Shown here: positions 34,193-43,422 of the stretch, piece by piece | How positions within the stretch are numbered: position 1 is the first letter of the stretch | How the letters are laid out: every line of letters starts with the position of its first letter | Origin: CBDFGN01 sp965247065 | GTDB lineage: Bacteria > Bacteroidota > Bacteroidia > Cytophagales > Cyclobacteriaceae | NCBI GenBank assembly: GCA_965247065.1 | Contig: CBDFGN010000006.1 | Coordinates: 1,550,001-1,614,000, forward strand | Direction: 5' to 3' | Length of the DNA stretch: 64,000 bases | Notes under the pieces: generated by a model | The model's input: the letters and a program-made list of their open reading frames with translations, nothing else | What the model was told of the DNA's origin: nothing | The model's database searches: none | Position numbers and translations under genes: made by a program

Positions 34193-37100
34193 GCCTAAAT
34201 CGACCTTTTTTAAGGAATTCAAGCTAACCACTGTTTCGGTAAAGAACAGGACCACTGTTTTTGTTCTCACCTTTATCGTGGTGATACTGGGAGTTACTTC
34301 TTATATCACCTTACCCAAGGAAACTTACCCCGAAGTTGAGATTCCCACAATTTATATTGGAACCATTCATCCCGGCAATTCCCCGGTAGACATTGAAAAC
34401 CTGATCACCCGGCCCATTGAGAAGGAGCTGAATACTATTTCCGAAGCGGACAATATCAAATCGGTGTCGGTGCAGGACTATTCCACCATCATTGTGGAGT
34501 TCACTACCGGAACGTTGGTTTCCGATGGCTTGGTAAAGGTGAAGGACGCTGTGGATAAAGCCAAGCCTGAGTTACCTGGTGATCTGGAGGAAGAACCGAA
34601 TGTATTTGAGATCAACTTTTCCGAATTTCCGATCCTCAACATAAACCTGTCGGGAAATTACACCCTGGAGGAACTCAATGACTATGCGGAATATATTAAA
34701 GAGGAGATAGAGAAATTTTCCCAAATATCAAAAGTTGAGATCAGGGGAGTGGATGAGCGGGAGGTGAAGATAAATGCCAATCCTCATGCCATGGAAGCCC
34801 GCCAGGTGAATTTCGGGGATATAGAGGACGCGGTCAGGTCAGAGAATGTCACCCTCTCTGGGGGAAACGTTCTGAGTGAAGGGATTCGCCGGAGCACCAG
34901 GGTACTGGGAGAATTTGATGATCCCTATCAACTGGAAGACATCGTTGTGAAGCAGGAGGAAGGAAATATCGTCTATCTGAAAGATATTGCCACCGTCGAC
35001 TTTGATTACAAGGAAAAGCAAAACTATGCCCGCCTGGAAAGAGAACCGGTAGTAATGGTGGATGTGGTCAAGCGAAGCGGGGAAAATTTGCTTGTTCTCA
35101 CCGAAAAGATCTACCAGGCCCTTGACCAGGCCAAGGCCGAAGTCTTTCCTGCAGATCTGAAAGTGACGATCACCAATGATCAATCCGAGTGGACCCGGAA
35201 GATGGTCTCCAATTTGGAGAACAATATTATTTTCGGGGTGATTCTGGTGGTCCTGGTGTTGCTCTTTTTCCTTGGTACCAGAAACGCCCTGTTTGTAGGT
35301 ATTGCCATTCCCCTTTCCATGTTTGTATCGTTTATGATCCTGGGGGCTTTAGGGATCACTATCAACATGATGGTCCTGTTCTCCTTGATCATGGCCTTGG
35401 GTATGCTGGTCGACAATGGGATTGTGGTTGTTGAGAACGTATACCGGCTGATGGAGGAAGGCCTTCAACCCATCCAGGCAACAATAAGAGGGGTAAGTGA
35501 GGTGGCCCTGCCGGTCATTGCCTCCACTGCCACCACCTTAGCGGCGTTTTTGCCCCTGGCATTTTGGCCGGGTATCATGGGCGAATTTATGAAGTACCTG
35601 CCGATCACCCTGATCATTACCCTGGGATCCTCTTTATTTGTGGCCCTGATCATAAATCCGGTGTTGGTTTCATCATTCATGAGGGTTGACCAGGGTTTGA
35701 CCCTAAATCATCGAAAGCTGATCCGGAACAATCTGATTGTCATTGCCGCAGGAGCGTTCTTTTTAATGGTCAAAATTTTTGTTCTGGGCAATCTGATGAT
35801 CCTTTTGGGCCTGATAGTGCTCATGAATGTGTATATACTATCACCCTTGTCAAGACGCTTTCGCCAGTATTTCCTTCCCTGGCTGGAAAATTCCTATGTT
35901 AAAATACTACGGTTTGCGTTGATGGGATATAGGCCGGCTGTATTCCTGATCGCAACCGTCGTGGCCCTTTTTGGTTCGGTTGTCCTGATGGGCATCCTCA
36001 CCCCCAAGGTGATCTTCTTCCCCATCAATCAACCCAAGATGGCCAATATATTCATCGAATTTCCGATTGGAGGTGATATTGAAGTCACCAACAGCTTTAC
36101 CGAGGAAATTGAGGAGAAAGTGATGGCCATTATCGAGCCTTACCAGTATATGGTGGAATCTGTGACTGCCAACGTAGGCCAGGGCACTGCCGATCCCAGT
36201 GACATTTTTGCAAGCCAGAGTGACTCGCCCCACCGCTCCCGGATTACGGTGAATTTTGTGGATTTTGAGTACCGGAGGGGAATTAAGACTTCCGATGTGC
36301 TGGAGGATATCCGGGATGGCATCAAAGGTTATCCCGGGGTGACCATCACCGTTGACAAAGATGCAGCCGGGCCTCCGGTCGGAAAGCCCATTAGCATCGA
36401 GGTTTCCGGAGAAGACTATCCCACCTTGATTGCCCTGACCGAAAGAATGAAAAACTTTATCGTCAATTCCGGTATTGAAGGTATCGAAAAGTTAAAGACA
36501 GATCTGGAAACCGGTAAACCCGAGTTGATCGTTGATATCGACCGGGAAAAGGCCCGCCGGTTCGGGTTGTCCACCTGGGGGGTGGCCAATGAGATCAGAA
36601 CCTCTCTGTTCGGCAAGGAGATCTCCAAATTCAAGCAGGGTGAGGATGATTACGAGATCCAGTTAAGATTAAGCGATCAGTTTCGCTACGATATAGATGC
36701 CCTGATGAACAAAAACATCACCTTCCGGGATCAGGTGGATGGCAAGATGCACCAGGTGCCTATTTCCGCAGTAGCCAGGGCCCAGTTGAGCTCCACCCTG
36801 GGCTCGGTGAAAAGAAAGGACATGGACCGGCTGGTGACCTTAAGTTCCAACGTTCGCCAGGGATTTAATGCTACCGAGATCAACGATCAAATAAAGGAGC
36901 TGCTGGCCGACTTCAAGATTCCTCCCGGTTACGAAGTGAAGTTTACCGGGGAGCAGGAAAAACAGGCCGAGGAACTCGCTTTCCTGAGCAGGGCCCTGAT
37001 GATTGCCATATTCATCATCTTCCTGATTATTGTGGCCCAGTTCAATAAGGTGACCGCCCCCTTTATCATCATGACTTCAGTGATTTTCTCCACCATCGGT

Positions 37101-37580
37101 GTTTTCCTGGGGCTGGTGATCTTCCAGATGGACTTTGTGATCATTATGACGATGATCGGAATCATTTCCCTGGCCGGGGTGGTAGTGAACAATGCCATTG
37201 TCTTGATCGATTTTATCGAACTGATCCGCCGCCGCCGGAGGGAAGACCTGAATGTGGACCACCTTCCCCTGGATGAGATCGTGAATTCCATCGTACATGC
37301 CGGTAAAACCAGGCTCAGGCCGGTGCTGCTGACCGCCATTACCACCATTTTGGGTTTGATCCCCTTAGCGGTGGGCATCAACTTCGATTTCGTCAATTTC
37401 TTCTCCCAGTATGAACCTGATTTTTACATAGGCGGCGATAATGTCATCTTCTGGGGCCCCATGTCCTGGACCATCATTTTCGGATTGTCGTTCGCTACCT
37501 TCCTTACCCTGGTAATCGTGCCGGTCATGTACATACTGACCGATAGGCTCAATCATAAATTGGGATTGAGTCGACATTGA
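34176..37580 (+). CDS. RND-family efflux permease
   Basis: From ATG 34176 (MQDPNKPKSTFFKEF) the product is about 1134 residues, normal for an AcrB-type pump. It has the first transmembrane helix (TTVFVLTFIVVILGVTSYITL), a large periplasmic loop, and the TM4 proton-relay region (LIMALGMLVDNGIVVVENVYR; Asp in VDN). A second periplasmic loop and the C-terminal half (TMIGIISLAGVVVNNAIVLIDFIELIRRRR, ILGLIPLAVG, ending in the last helix FATFLTLVIVPVMYIL) follow. The substrate is unknown. Upstream in-frame ATGs from 34098 lie within the adaptor gene and are unlikely. The pump closes the tetR-tolC-hlyD-RND operon. Confidence 0.94.
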   Translation: MQDPNKPKSTFFKEFKLTTVSVKNRTTVFVLTFIVVILGVTSYITLPKETYPEVEIPTIYIGTIHPGNSPVDIENLITRPIEKELNTISEADNIKSVSVQDYSTIIVEFTTGTLVSDGLVKVKDAVDKAKPELPGDLEEEPNVFEINFSEFPILNINLSGNYTLEELNDYAEYIKEEIEKFSQISKVEIRGVDEREVKINANPHAMEARQVNFGDIEDAVRSENVTLSGGNVLSEGIRRSTRVLGEFDDPYQLEDIVVKQEEGNIVYLKDIATVDFDYKEKQNYARLEREPVVMVDVVKRSGENLLVLTEKIYQALDQAKAEVFPADLKVTITNDQSEWTRKMVSNLENNIIFGVILVVLVLLFFLGTRNALFVGIAIPLSMFVSFMILGALGITINMMVLFSLIMALGMLVDNGIVVVENVYRLMEEGLQPIQATIRGVSEVALPVIASTATTLAAFLPLAFWPGIMGEFMKYLPITLIITLGSSLFVALIINPVLVSSFMRVDQGLTLNHRKLIRNNLIVIAAGAFFLMVKIFVLGNLMILLGLIVLMNVYILSPLSRRFRQYFLPWLENSYVKILRFALMGYRPAVFLIATVVALFGSVVLMGILTPKVIFFPINQPKMANIFIEFPIGGDIEVTNSFTEEIEEKVMAIIEPYQYMVESVTANVGQGTADPSDIFASQSDSPHRSRITVNFVDFEYRRGIKTSDVLEDIRDGIKGYPGVTITVDKDAAGPPVGKPISIEVSGEDYPTLIALTERMKNFIVNSGIEGIEKLKTDLETGKPELIVDIDREKARRFGLSTWGVANEIRTSLFGKEISKFKQGEDDYEIQLRLSDQFRYDIDALMNKNITFRDQVDGKMHQVPISAVARAQLSSTLGSVKRKDMDRLVTLSSNVRQGFNATEINDQIKELLADFKIPPGYEVKFTGEQEKQAEELAFLSRALMIAIFIIFLIIVAQFNKVTAPFIIMTSVIFSTIGVFLGLVIFQMDFVIIMTMIGIISLAGVVVNNAIVLIDFIELIRRRRREDLNVDHLPLDEIVNSIVHAGKTRLRPVLLTAITTILGLIPLAVGINFDFVNFFSQYEPDFYIGGDNVIFWGPMSWTIIFGLSFATFLTLVIVPVMYILTDRLNHKLGLSRH

Positions 37581-37944
37581 TCAGGTCAGGTTTCTTAGCA
37601 TCAAAACGAAAGCCATTTTCCAAGTCAGGAAGTAATTGATGGGATTGCCGTTCCCAAAATATCCGCGCGCTGTCGAATCTGATAGGATCGCATTTCCAGG
37701 ATGCGGCCAAAGCTCCGTTCCGAGCATTCCGGGTGATTATCTGGCCGAATTAAGAAAGATCTGTATTTTCCCGAATTACCGAAAATTCGCCTCCATAGAT
37801 CGCCTCTGGGCGACGATCTCACCTAAGACCATATCCTGGGACCCTTTTTGCGCATTTCTTGAACCTTTTTTCCCAAAATAAACAGTAAACCTAAATGGAT
37901 TCTAAATTGGCTTAAATCTGAAAAAGAATTAAAATCTAAAATCT
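37581..37944. other. Intergenic stretch, no gene seen
   Basis: Gap of 364 bases after the efflux operon. Open frames on both strands have no recognisable family. No clear terminator hairpin was found behind the RND stop. Confidence 0.4.
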
Positions 37945-38496
37945 ATGACTCTTTTCACATCATCTCGGGAGAAGCGACTTTGGCTTTATACATTATTTGT
38001 ATTGGTTGCAATTATTTCGACCCTTGTTTTCGGTCATCCTCTTGTCGGAATACTTGGCAATCAAGATATACAAGCTGCTATCGTAATGCTCGGCATGATG
38101 CTTATTGGAGCAACCATTTTAGTACACGGTCTAAAAACACGACCAAGAAAAACTGAAACTGCAATTTGGCTAGGTCTCACAGCAGTTTACCTCTTGTTTT
38201 TTCTCAGATTGGGACTTCCTGAGCGAAGCCACATTATGGAATATAGTGTGTTGGCAATTTTCATTCACAGGGCACTAATTGAACGAGTAAGTCAAGGGAA
38301 TCAAGTCCTGAAGCCTGCCTTGCTTGCTTTCGTGGCTACTCTCATAATAGGAGTGCTTGATGAATGTATTCAAATATTTCTGCCAAGTCGCGTATTTGAT
38401 CCGCTCGATATACTGTTTAATGGTCTCGCGGGGTTATTGGCTATTGGGTCAAGCGTGGCGCTGCAATGGGTACGAAAAAAGATAAGTAAGAACTAA
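37945..38496 (+). CDS. VanZ-like membrane protein
   Basis: The 183-residue protein has five predicted transmembrane helices. It carries the VanZ family pattern: LPERSHIMEYSVLAIFIHRAL in the middle, then IGVLDECIQIFLPSRVFDPLDILFNGLAGLLAIG (the D-E-x-x-Q...R-x-x-D-x-x-D-I-x-x-N signature). VanZ of glycopeptide resistance gives low-level teicoplanin resistance; most relatives have no known role. The gene is followed by an attC-like site (38537-38611), so it may have come as a gene cassette, although its own 5' boundary is not recognisable. It is more AT-rich than the efflux operon. Confidence 0.82.
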   Translation: MTLFTSSREKRLWLYTLFVLVAIISTLVFGHPLVGILGNQDIQAAIVMLGMMLIGATILVHGLKTRPRKTETAIWLGLTAVYLLFFLRLGLPERSHIMEYSVLAIFIHRALIERVSQGNQVLKPALLAFVATLIIGVLDECIQIFLPSRVFDPLDILFNGLAGLLAIGSSVALQWVRKKISKN

Positions 38497-38536
38497 TTAA
38501 TTAATCGAAATATATATTATCATTAGAAAAAAAACA

Positions 38537-38611
38537 GCACACAACTAAAGTGCAAAACGGCAATAGCGGCTTTGCGCCGCTGCTACGTTTGCACAAACCA
38601 TTGTTAGCTGC
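38537..38611. repeat. attC-like imperfect palindrome (integron cassette recombination site), site A
   Basis: Nested arms: GTGCAAAACG (38550-38559) with CGTTTGCAC (38586-38594), and AGCGGC (38565-38570) with GCCGCT (38576-38581). The outer ends are GCACACAAC and TTGTTAGCTGC. The size and bulged symmetry are those of an attC site. It resembles the better supported sites at 46454, 47395 and 49322. Confidence 0.6.
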
Positions 38612-38641
38612 AAGCAGTAAAAAAGCCATCAAAAAGACGTA

Positions 38642-39037
38642 ATGATCCGCAAAATTGTAAATAGGAAATTTGCCTCTATCACTTCTATTCTCATTTTGTT
38701 AATTATCATTGTTTTTCATTTACTGGTATTGATAGGAGTTTTCCCTTATGAGATCGTTTGGGGAGGTAAACTTCAAAGCAAATTTCAAATGTTTGTTTTT
38801 GAGGCCATCTCAATTGTCATTAACCTAATCATAATACTTATTATTTTGATAAGAGAGAAATTTGTGAGACATGTAACCCCAAAAGTTGGTTTGATAGGAA
38901 TCTGGATCGTATTTGGAGTATTCGTTCTTAATACTATAGGCAACTTATTTGCAACTGAGGATCTTGAACGATATATTTTTACTCCAGTAACTTTATTATT
39001 ATCAATCTTTATATTAAGACTTGCGGTAAAGGACTAA
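38642..39037 (+). CDS. Small four-helix membrane protein, cassette-type
   Basis: The 131-residue protein has four predicted transmembrane helices (about residues 12-34, 50-72, 82-104, 110-128) and the motif VLIGVFPYEIVWGGKLQS. Similar proteins (PYEIVWGG) recur in Bacteroidetes, but their function is unknown. It begins 30 bases after attC-like site A (start GTTAGCTGC). After its stop, GCCAGCAGGTAAC (39045-39057) resembles the reverse complement of that start, so the gene may be one cassette. AT-rich. Confidence 0.65.
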   Translation: MIRKIVNRKFASITSILILLIIIVFHLLVLIGVFPYEIVWGGKLQSKFQMFVFEAISIVINLIIILIILIREKFVRHVTPKVGLIGIWIVFGVFVLNTIGNLFATEDLERYIFTPVTLLLSIFILRLAVKD

Positions 39038-39664
39038 ATAACGCCAGCAGGTAACAATTGAGCTTCAATGATGCGAAGCAGGCTTGGGTTCATTAGAGCG
39101 GATGTTGGACTCCTACCAAGGATAGCGGGTTTAAGCCCAAGGACCCTGATGAAGCCCATCAAAAGGAGGGATTAACGATGATATCAAAATACATACCTTC
39201 CTGATCGTCAATTTCGGAACATCTTATCTGTTATTTCTTTGTTTCCCTCAAATGAGGTGCCTCCTTTTTTTTCAGATTATAGATCATAATGCAACCAAAG
39301 CCATCAAGATCCCACTGAGGGTTAAGTGGAGCAGAAATTCTAAATCAGAGACCTTGGATAACTCATAAAATTCCGATCGTTAATTAAAATCCAGGCCACA
39401 ACCCCAAACAAAAATCCCCTGATTATATTTCAGGGCCTCCACCTCGGCTTTCAAAGTGCCACTTTGTCTCTTCGACCGGCCACGGGCCGGCCACGGGCCA
39501 CCCGGCTTTGCCCCTCAGCGGGGTTCAATAACTGGAGTCGTTTTTGCTCCTCGGGGGGATTGGTTGGAGACAGTAAACCCTGTGCAACCCATGGGGTTGC
39601 CTATTTCTTCTAAACTTGCCAAATTGAACGTGTAATCAATATAAAATCAAACCCACGAACCACT
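39038..39664. other. Intergenic region of about 630 bases with small repeats
   Basis: No gene is seen. It holds a possible degenerate cassette end (39045-39100), two tandem copies of CCGGCCACGGG (about 39476-39497), and a small hairpin GCAACCC-AT-GGGGTTGC near 39583-39600 followed by CTATTTCTT, which could end transcription. None has an obvious gene to serve. Confidence 0.4.
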
Positions 39665-40597
39665 ATGGCTAGGTTCCTGATATTAATCCTTTCGGTGTCC
39701 TTGGGCGGTTGTTACAGCCTGGTCGTGGTAAACAAGCAGTTGCCCCCCGAAATCCTTCTTCCCACGGATAAGGCTGAGATCCTTTTTGTCAGTCGGTTTG
39801 ACACCACCCGGTTGGAATTTGCTAATGAAAACAAAGCTGAGGTTTTCGCCCTGGGAGCACGCAATCTTGTTCTCGGACTGAAGTGGGGATATGATGCCGA
39901 TGATCATTTCCACCTTTTCCTTTCCGACACCCTGTTATCCGGGATGGCTTCCTTGGGGCCTGTTTCTGACCTTCAGCCTAAGTTGGTGCGAACCCTGTGT
40001 GAGCTGTATGATCGGGAATACCTTCAGACCCTCGATGCATATACGCTTTATTTCGATCAGGAGATGGAGGTAACGGAAAATCAGGACGGCTCAAAGGACC
40101 GAAGAGCGTATTACGACCTGATAGTGGTTTCCTATTTCACCATTTACAACCAAAACGGGGTGGCCATAGCTCATTTCATGGAGAAAGGACGTGAATTTTA
40201 TGACGATCGATCCGTATACAGTGGCTTGTTGGCTGCCGGTCCGTCAATGGGGAAGGCCGATCTGTGGGCTGCAAGAATTTCCCGGCAGGTCGGAATGAAC
40301 TTCATGAGCAATTTTTACCCCCAGTCGATTGTCGTAGATCGAAAATTTTTTAACACCCAAGAGCTTGAAACAGCCTATGAAGCGTTCCTGGCAGAAGATT
40401 GGAACCGTGCAGAAGAGGAGCTTCTGCGACACAGTGAGAACCGGGATCCCAAGATCTCGGGGCGGTCAGTCTATAATCTGGCCGTATTGTATGAAAATTT
40501 AGGAAGACTTGATGAAATGGACTACTGGTATGGAAAGTCAAAGCAGCTACTTGGGTCCAAAACACCCGATCTGACAACGCCGGAAGGCGGGCTTTGA
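39665..40597 (+). CDS. DUF6340-like lipoprotein with C-terminal tetratricopeptide-like helices
   Basis: The 310-residue product has a lipoprotein signal (MARFLILILSVSLGGCYS, Cys at the cut). A domain typical of the DUF6340 family follows (LVVVNKQLPPEILLP, ILFVSRFDTTRLEFANENKAEVF, YLQTLDAYTLYFDQEME, YYDLIVVSYFTIYNQNG). Near the C-terminus is a helical repeat (FLAEDWNRAEEELLRHSEN, GRSVYNLAVLYENLGRLDEMDYWYGKSKQL) resembling TPR units. The function is unknown; such proteins sit in the cell envelope. The gene stands alone with no adjacent partner. Confidence 0.75.
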   Translation: MARFLILILSVSLGGCYSLVVVNKQLPPEILLPTDKAEILFVSRFDTTRLEFANENKAEVFALGARNLVLGLKWGYDADDHFHLFLSDTLLSGMASLGPVSDLQPKLVRTLCELYDREYLQTLDAYTLYFDQEMEVTENQDGSKDRRAYYDLIVVSYFTIYNQNGVAIAHFMEKGREFYDDRSVYSGLLAAGPSMGKADLWAARISRQVGMNFMSNFYPQSIVVDRKFFNTQELETAYEAFLAEDWNRAEEELLRHSENRDPKISGRSVYNLAVLYENLGRLDEMDYWYGKSKQLLGSKTPDLTTPEGGL

Positions 40598-41079
40598 TTA
40601 TTTGATCAGGCCTGAAGCCCACGGACTCTTAAATGTCCGAGCTTGACACTGTGGTGGCCTCGGACAGCGCTTGTGCGTATTCTTCATGTCCCCGCTTTCC
40701 ATCGTATCATTTTCGGGTATTATTGTATCATATTATATCACCAGGCATAACCTGGCCGGGTACCACCCGCTATTACAATGATGTTCGCCGGTTGTAAGAT
40801 GAGCGGAAAAGTCCGTGCTAGTTTGGGCCGGTGCGCAGATGATACAGACAATATTCCATTTTCTCCATTTTAGTTCCAGACACCGCCAGGGTTTTGTTCC
40901 GGTCATGGACCGGTTTTATAGGCCAAGGATTGTTAGCGTTGGTAAGATGTGCAGTCAGGGCGTTGACTTATTCCGCTTAAATTTCCCAAGTGCAAAGACC
41001 ATCCCTTGTCTAATTTCGCGCGAAAGTTTGCGCCAAAGCCCAGTCTCAATATTTGGTTACTATCTATGTTATTCTTGAC
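40598..41079. other. Intergenic stretch with dispersed repeat member 4
   Basis: No gene is seen. It includes CGGACAGCGCTTGTGCG and ATCATTTTCGGGTAT at 40661-40720, shared in part with repeat member 1. It leads into the serine recombinase remnant at 41080. Confidence 0.4.
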
Positions 41080-41240
41080 TCAATCAAGGTACCTGTAAAA
41101 AGTAGCTCTACTTACATGAAGCTGTTTCAAAATATCTGATATGATAGCTGCTGCTGTTGATATAAATGATGAGCAGCCCAGGCTTTAGTTTTTGCTTCAT
41201 CAGTTAGACCAGGTTTTCTATTCGGTTTTCTCAAAACCAA
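41080..41240 (-). pseudogene. C-terminal remnant of a serine recombinase (resolvase/invertase)
   Basis: The minus strand reads RKPNRKPGLTDEAKTKAWAA and HHLYQQQQLS, then (after a one-base shift near 41146) ISDILKQLHVSRATFYRYLD and stop at 41080. This is the C-terminal helix-turn-helix of serine resolvases, which normally ends ...ATLYRYL. The catalytic N-terminal domain is absent. The remnant lies at the left edge of the AT-rich TRAP/cassette island and may mark how that island arrived. Confidence 0.75.
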
Positions 41241-41408
41241 TATTATAGGATGGATGGCATAAGATGCCAAGACCATCCTCGATCTGGAAATACCAGGCAA
41301 TGGGATGGCTTGTGAAGTCCAAGGACGCATAAGATGTCAGTCTCTCGCGAACACAGCCACATTCAACGTAACTTGTTAGCTTTACATAATTGAAATCGAC
41401 AAGATAAA

Positions 41409-41573
41409 ATGAGCAAAGAGGAAATATTGACGATTCTGCAAGTTTTAAAATCTAAGATTGAGGCTGTCAATCAAGTAAAGGATAATAGCTCAGACGAAGC
41501 CAGGGAATTTCACAACCAAATTATCAACTCTATGGCCAGATTTAAGATGTTTATAGCCAGGAAACACGAATGA
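41409..41573 (+). CDS. Small 54-residue protein at the head of the TRAP operon
   Basis: ATG 41409 to TGA 41573 encodes a soluble, probably helical peptide (MSKEEILTILQVLKSKIEA ... MFIARKHE). Its stop overlaps the DctQ start by four bases (ATGA), which supports real translation. No family is recognised. It may act as a leader peptide for coupling, a small transporter subunit, or the tail of a lost longer gene. Confidence 0.55.
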   Translation: MSKEEILTILQVLKSKIEAVNQVKDNSSDEAREFHNQIINSMARFKMFIARKHE

Positions 41574-42091
41574 ACAAATACCACTTTGAGAAATTTACAG
41601 GAGTAATTGATTTCATAAGTCGTCTTCAAAGGATTATGATATATCCTCTTGTTGCGCTTGTATGCATAACCTGCATAGATATCATTGCAAGGTCTGTATT
41701 TAATGCACCCTTAATATGGGCCTACGATGTTGAGACACAACTATTTGCAGGGCTAATCACCTTATGTTGGGCATACTCTTTGCAAAAAGGTGCTCAGGTA
41801 AGGATTTCAGTAATGCCGGATAAATTCTTGTCGCCTCGAGGCCGTGATATTATCATGATCATTAATTATCTCATATTCTTCTTTCCCTTTGTTACTATCC
41901 TCTTTATCTATGGAAGCAGTTATGCATGGGATTCATGGTCAGTAAGAGAGGTGAGTACAATAACTCCCTGGCAACCCATAGTATATCCTATCAAAGCGAC
42001 AATTCCATTGGCAGCATCTATGCTTTTTTTACAAGGGGTATCAGAAACAATTAAACATATTGTATCAGCAATGAAAGCAGGCGCCAGGTGA
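41570..42091 (+). CDS. dctQ: TRAP transporter small permease (DctQ type)
   Basis: The 173-residue protein has four transmembrane helices at about residues 22-42, 53-70, 93-115 and 138-158. The family pattern is IDIIARSVFNAPLIWAYDVETQLFAGLITLCWAYSLQKGAQVRI. It forms a complex with the large DctM subunit and takes substrate from the DctP binding protein, using a sodium gradient. The start overlaps the 54-residue ORF (ATGA) and the stop overlaps the DctM start (GTGA). DctQ genes are uncommon in this phylum, where SusC/D systems usually supply sugars. AT-rich compared with neighbours outside the island. Confidence 0.92.
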   Translation: MNKYHFEKFTGVIDFISRLQRIMIYPLVALVCITCIDIIARSVFNAPLIWAYDVETQLFAGLITLCWAYSLQKGAQVRISVMPDKFLSPRGRDIIMIINYLIFFFPFVTILFIYGSSYAWDSWSVREVSTITPWQPIVYPIKATIPLAASMLFLQGVSETIKHIVSAMKAGAR

Positions 42092-43422
42092 GTGCAGAAT
42101 GGCTTATTGTATGCATGATCGTATCGCTAGTAGTGGGGCTACTTATGGGAGGTCACTTGGCCGTGGTATTAGGAAGTGTTGGAATTGTTTTTGGCATTAT
42201 AGGTTGGGGACCAAGTATATTACCTGTATTCTCTACACGGGTGTATGGCGTCATGACAGACTATCTTTTGATTGCAGTACCCTTATTTATTTTTATGGGA
42301 TTTGTCATTTCAATGTCTGGATTGGCAGAAGATTTGTATGCTGCAGTCGATATTGTATCTAAAAAGATAAAGGGGGGGATGGTGGTCGCTACGGTTTTAT
42401 TTGGAGCTGTATTTGCCATGTGTACGGGGGTTGTTGCAGCATCTATTATTACTGCAGGTGTATTATGCCTTCCCCCGATGTTACAAAGAGGATATCCAAA
42501 GGGCATTTCGCTTGGAGCTGTCGGGGCAGGGGGAACCTTGGGCATATTAATTCCACCTAGTGTCATGATTGTATTTTATGCTTCCGAAACAGGCCTCTCT
42601 ACGGGAAAGTTATTCGCTGCAGCTTATGCGCCGGGTATGTTATTAGCGCTTTTATTTATCCTATATATTGTGGTGAGATTCACCATAGAACAAGAACCTG
42701 ATAGAGGGCGGATGCAGGTTGTAGAAGATACAGATGAATCATCCAATCCGGAAAAATCAAGTTTATTAAAAATATTGGGGTCAGCGGTTCTGTTATTTGG
42801 GTTGATCTTCTCCGTAGTTGGAACCATTATTGGCGGTATCGCAACGCCTACGGAGGCCTCTGCTGCAGGTGCTATGGGTGCCTTAATTATTGCACTTTGC
42901 TATGGTCGGCTCAATGTGAATATGGTGAAAGAAAGTGCATTGAAGACAATTTCTACAGTTGGAATGGTGGGCTTATTGCTTGTAGGTTCACTTGCATTTT
43001 CTTCTGCATTTCTTGGATTAGGGGCAAACCATATTGTAGCTGATCTTATCCTATGCGTAAGTTCTAATCCAAATGTGGTGCTTGTTATTATGCTAAGTAT
43101 ATTGTTTTTCTTAGGGATGTTGCTTGATTGGATTCCCATTTTTTATATCACATTGCCTGTATTCATTCCCATATCCGAGCAAATGGGTTGGAATCCTGTA
43201 TGGTTTGCTATCGTCATTTGTGTAACCCTACAAACAGCTTGGCTCACACCTCCTTTTGGATTTGCTTTGTTTTTCCTAAAGGGAATCGCCCCTCCGGGAG
43301 TAACATATATGGATATAATAAAAGGATCTTTTCCTTTCATGCTTGTACAAATTCTCGGCGTAATTATTTTAATCATATTTCCTAAACTTGTGACCTTTTT
43401 ACCTGACTTACTGATGAATTAA
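42088..43422 (+). CDS. dctM: TRAP transporter large permease (DctM type)
   Basis: The 444-residue protein has about 12 transmembrane helices and DctM signatures: VYGVMTDYLLIAVPLFIFMG near the N-terminus, GAVFAMCTGVVAASI, GTLGILIPPSVMIVFYA, GIATPTEASAAGAMGALI and AWLTPPFGFALFFLKG. It starts with GTG overlapping the DctQ stop (GTGA), so the two are coupled. It carries the transport path for the sodium-driven import. Its 3' end overlaps the convergent GH32 gene by four bases, so the two transcripts run into each other. Confidence 0.94.
   Translation: MSAEWLIVCMIVSLVVGLLMGGHLAVVLGSVGIVFGIIGWGPSILPVFSTRVYGVMTDYLLIAVPLFIFMGFVISMSGLAEDLYAAVDIVSKKIKGGMVVATVLFGAVFAMCTGVVAASIITAGVLCLPPMLQRGYPKGISLGAVGAGGTLGILIPPSVMIVFYASETGLSTGKLFAAAYAPGMLLALLFILYIVVRFTIEQEPDRGRMQVVEDTDESSNPEKSSLLKILGSAVLLFGLIFSVVGTIIGGIATPTEASAAGAMGALIIALCYGRLNVNMVKESALKTISTVGMVGLLLVGSLAFSSAFLGLGANHIVADLILCVSSNPNVVLVIMLSILFFLGMLLDWIPIFYITLPVFIPISEQMGWNPVWFAIVICVTLQTAWLTPPFGFALFFLKGIAPPGVTYMDIIKGSFPFMLVQILGVIILIIFPKLVTFLPDLLMN

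Noticed and set aside
37625..37881. Overlapping frames on both strands after the RND gene
   Set aside because: No recognisable family on either strand, and they are mutually exclusive; likely chance.
39476..39497. Tandem CCGGCCACGGG as a possible CRISPR or VNTR
   Set aside because: Only two copies with no spacers; no array and no cas genes were seen anywhere in the window.
40815..41078. 87-codon frame before the recombinase remnant
   Set aside because: Composition and residues look random; no signal peptide or domain.
41370..41395. GTTAGCTTTAC as a possible cassette boundary left of the TRAP operon
   Set aside because: The expected inverted partner GTAAAGCTAAC was not found at the right end near 46440-46500, so the TRAP block is not claimed as a cassette.
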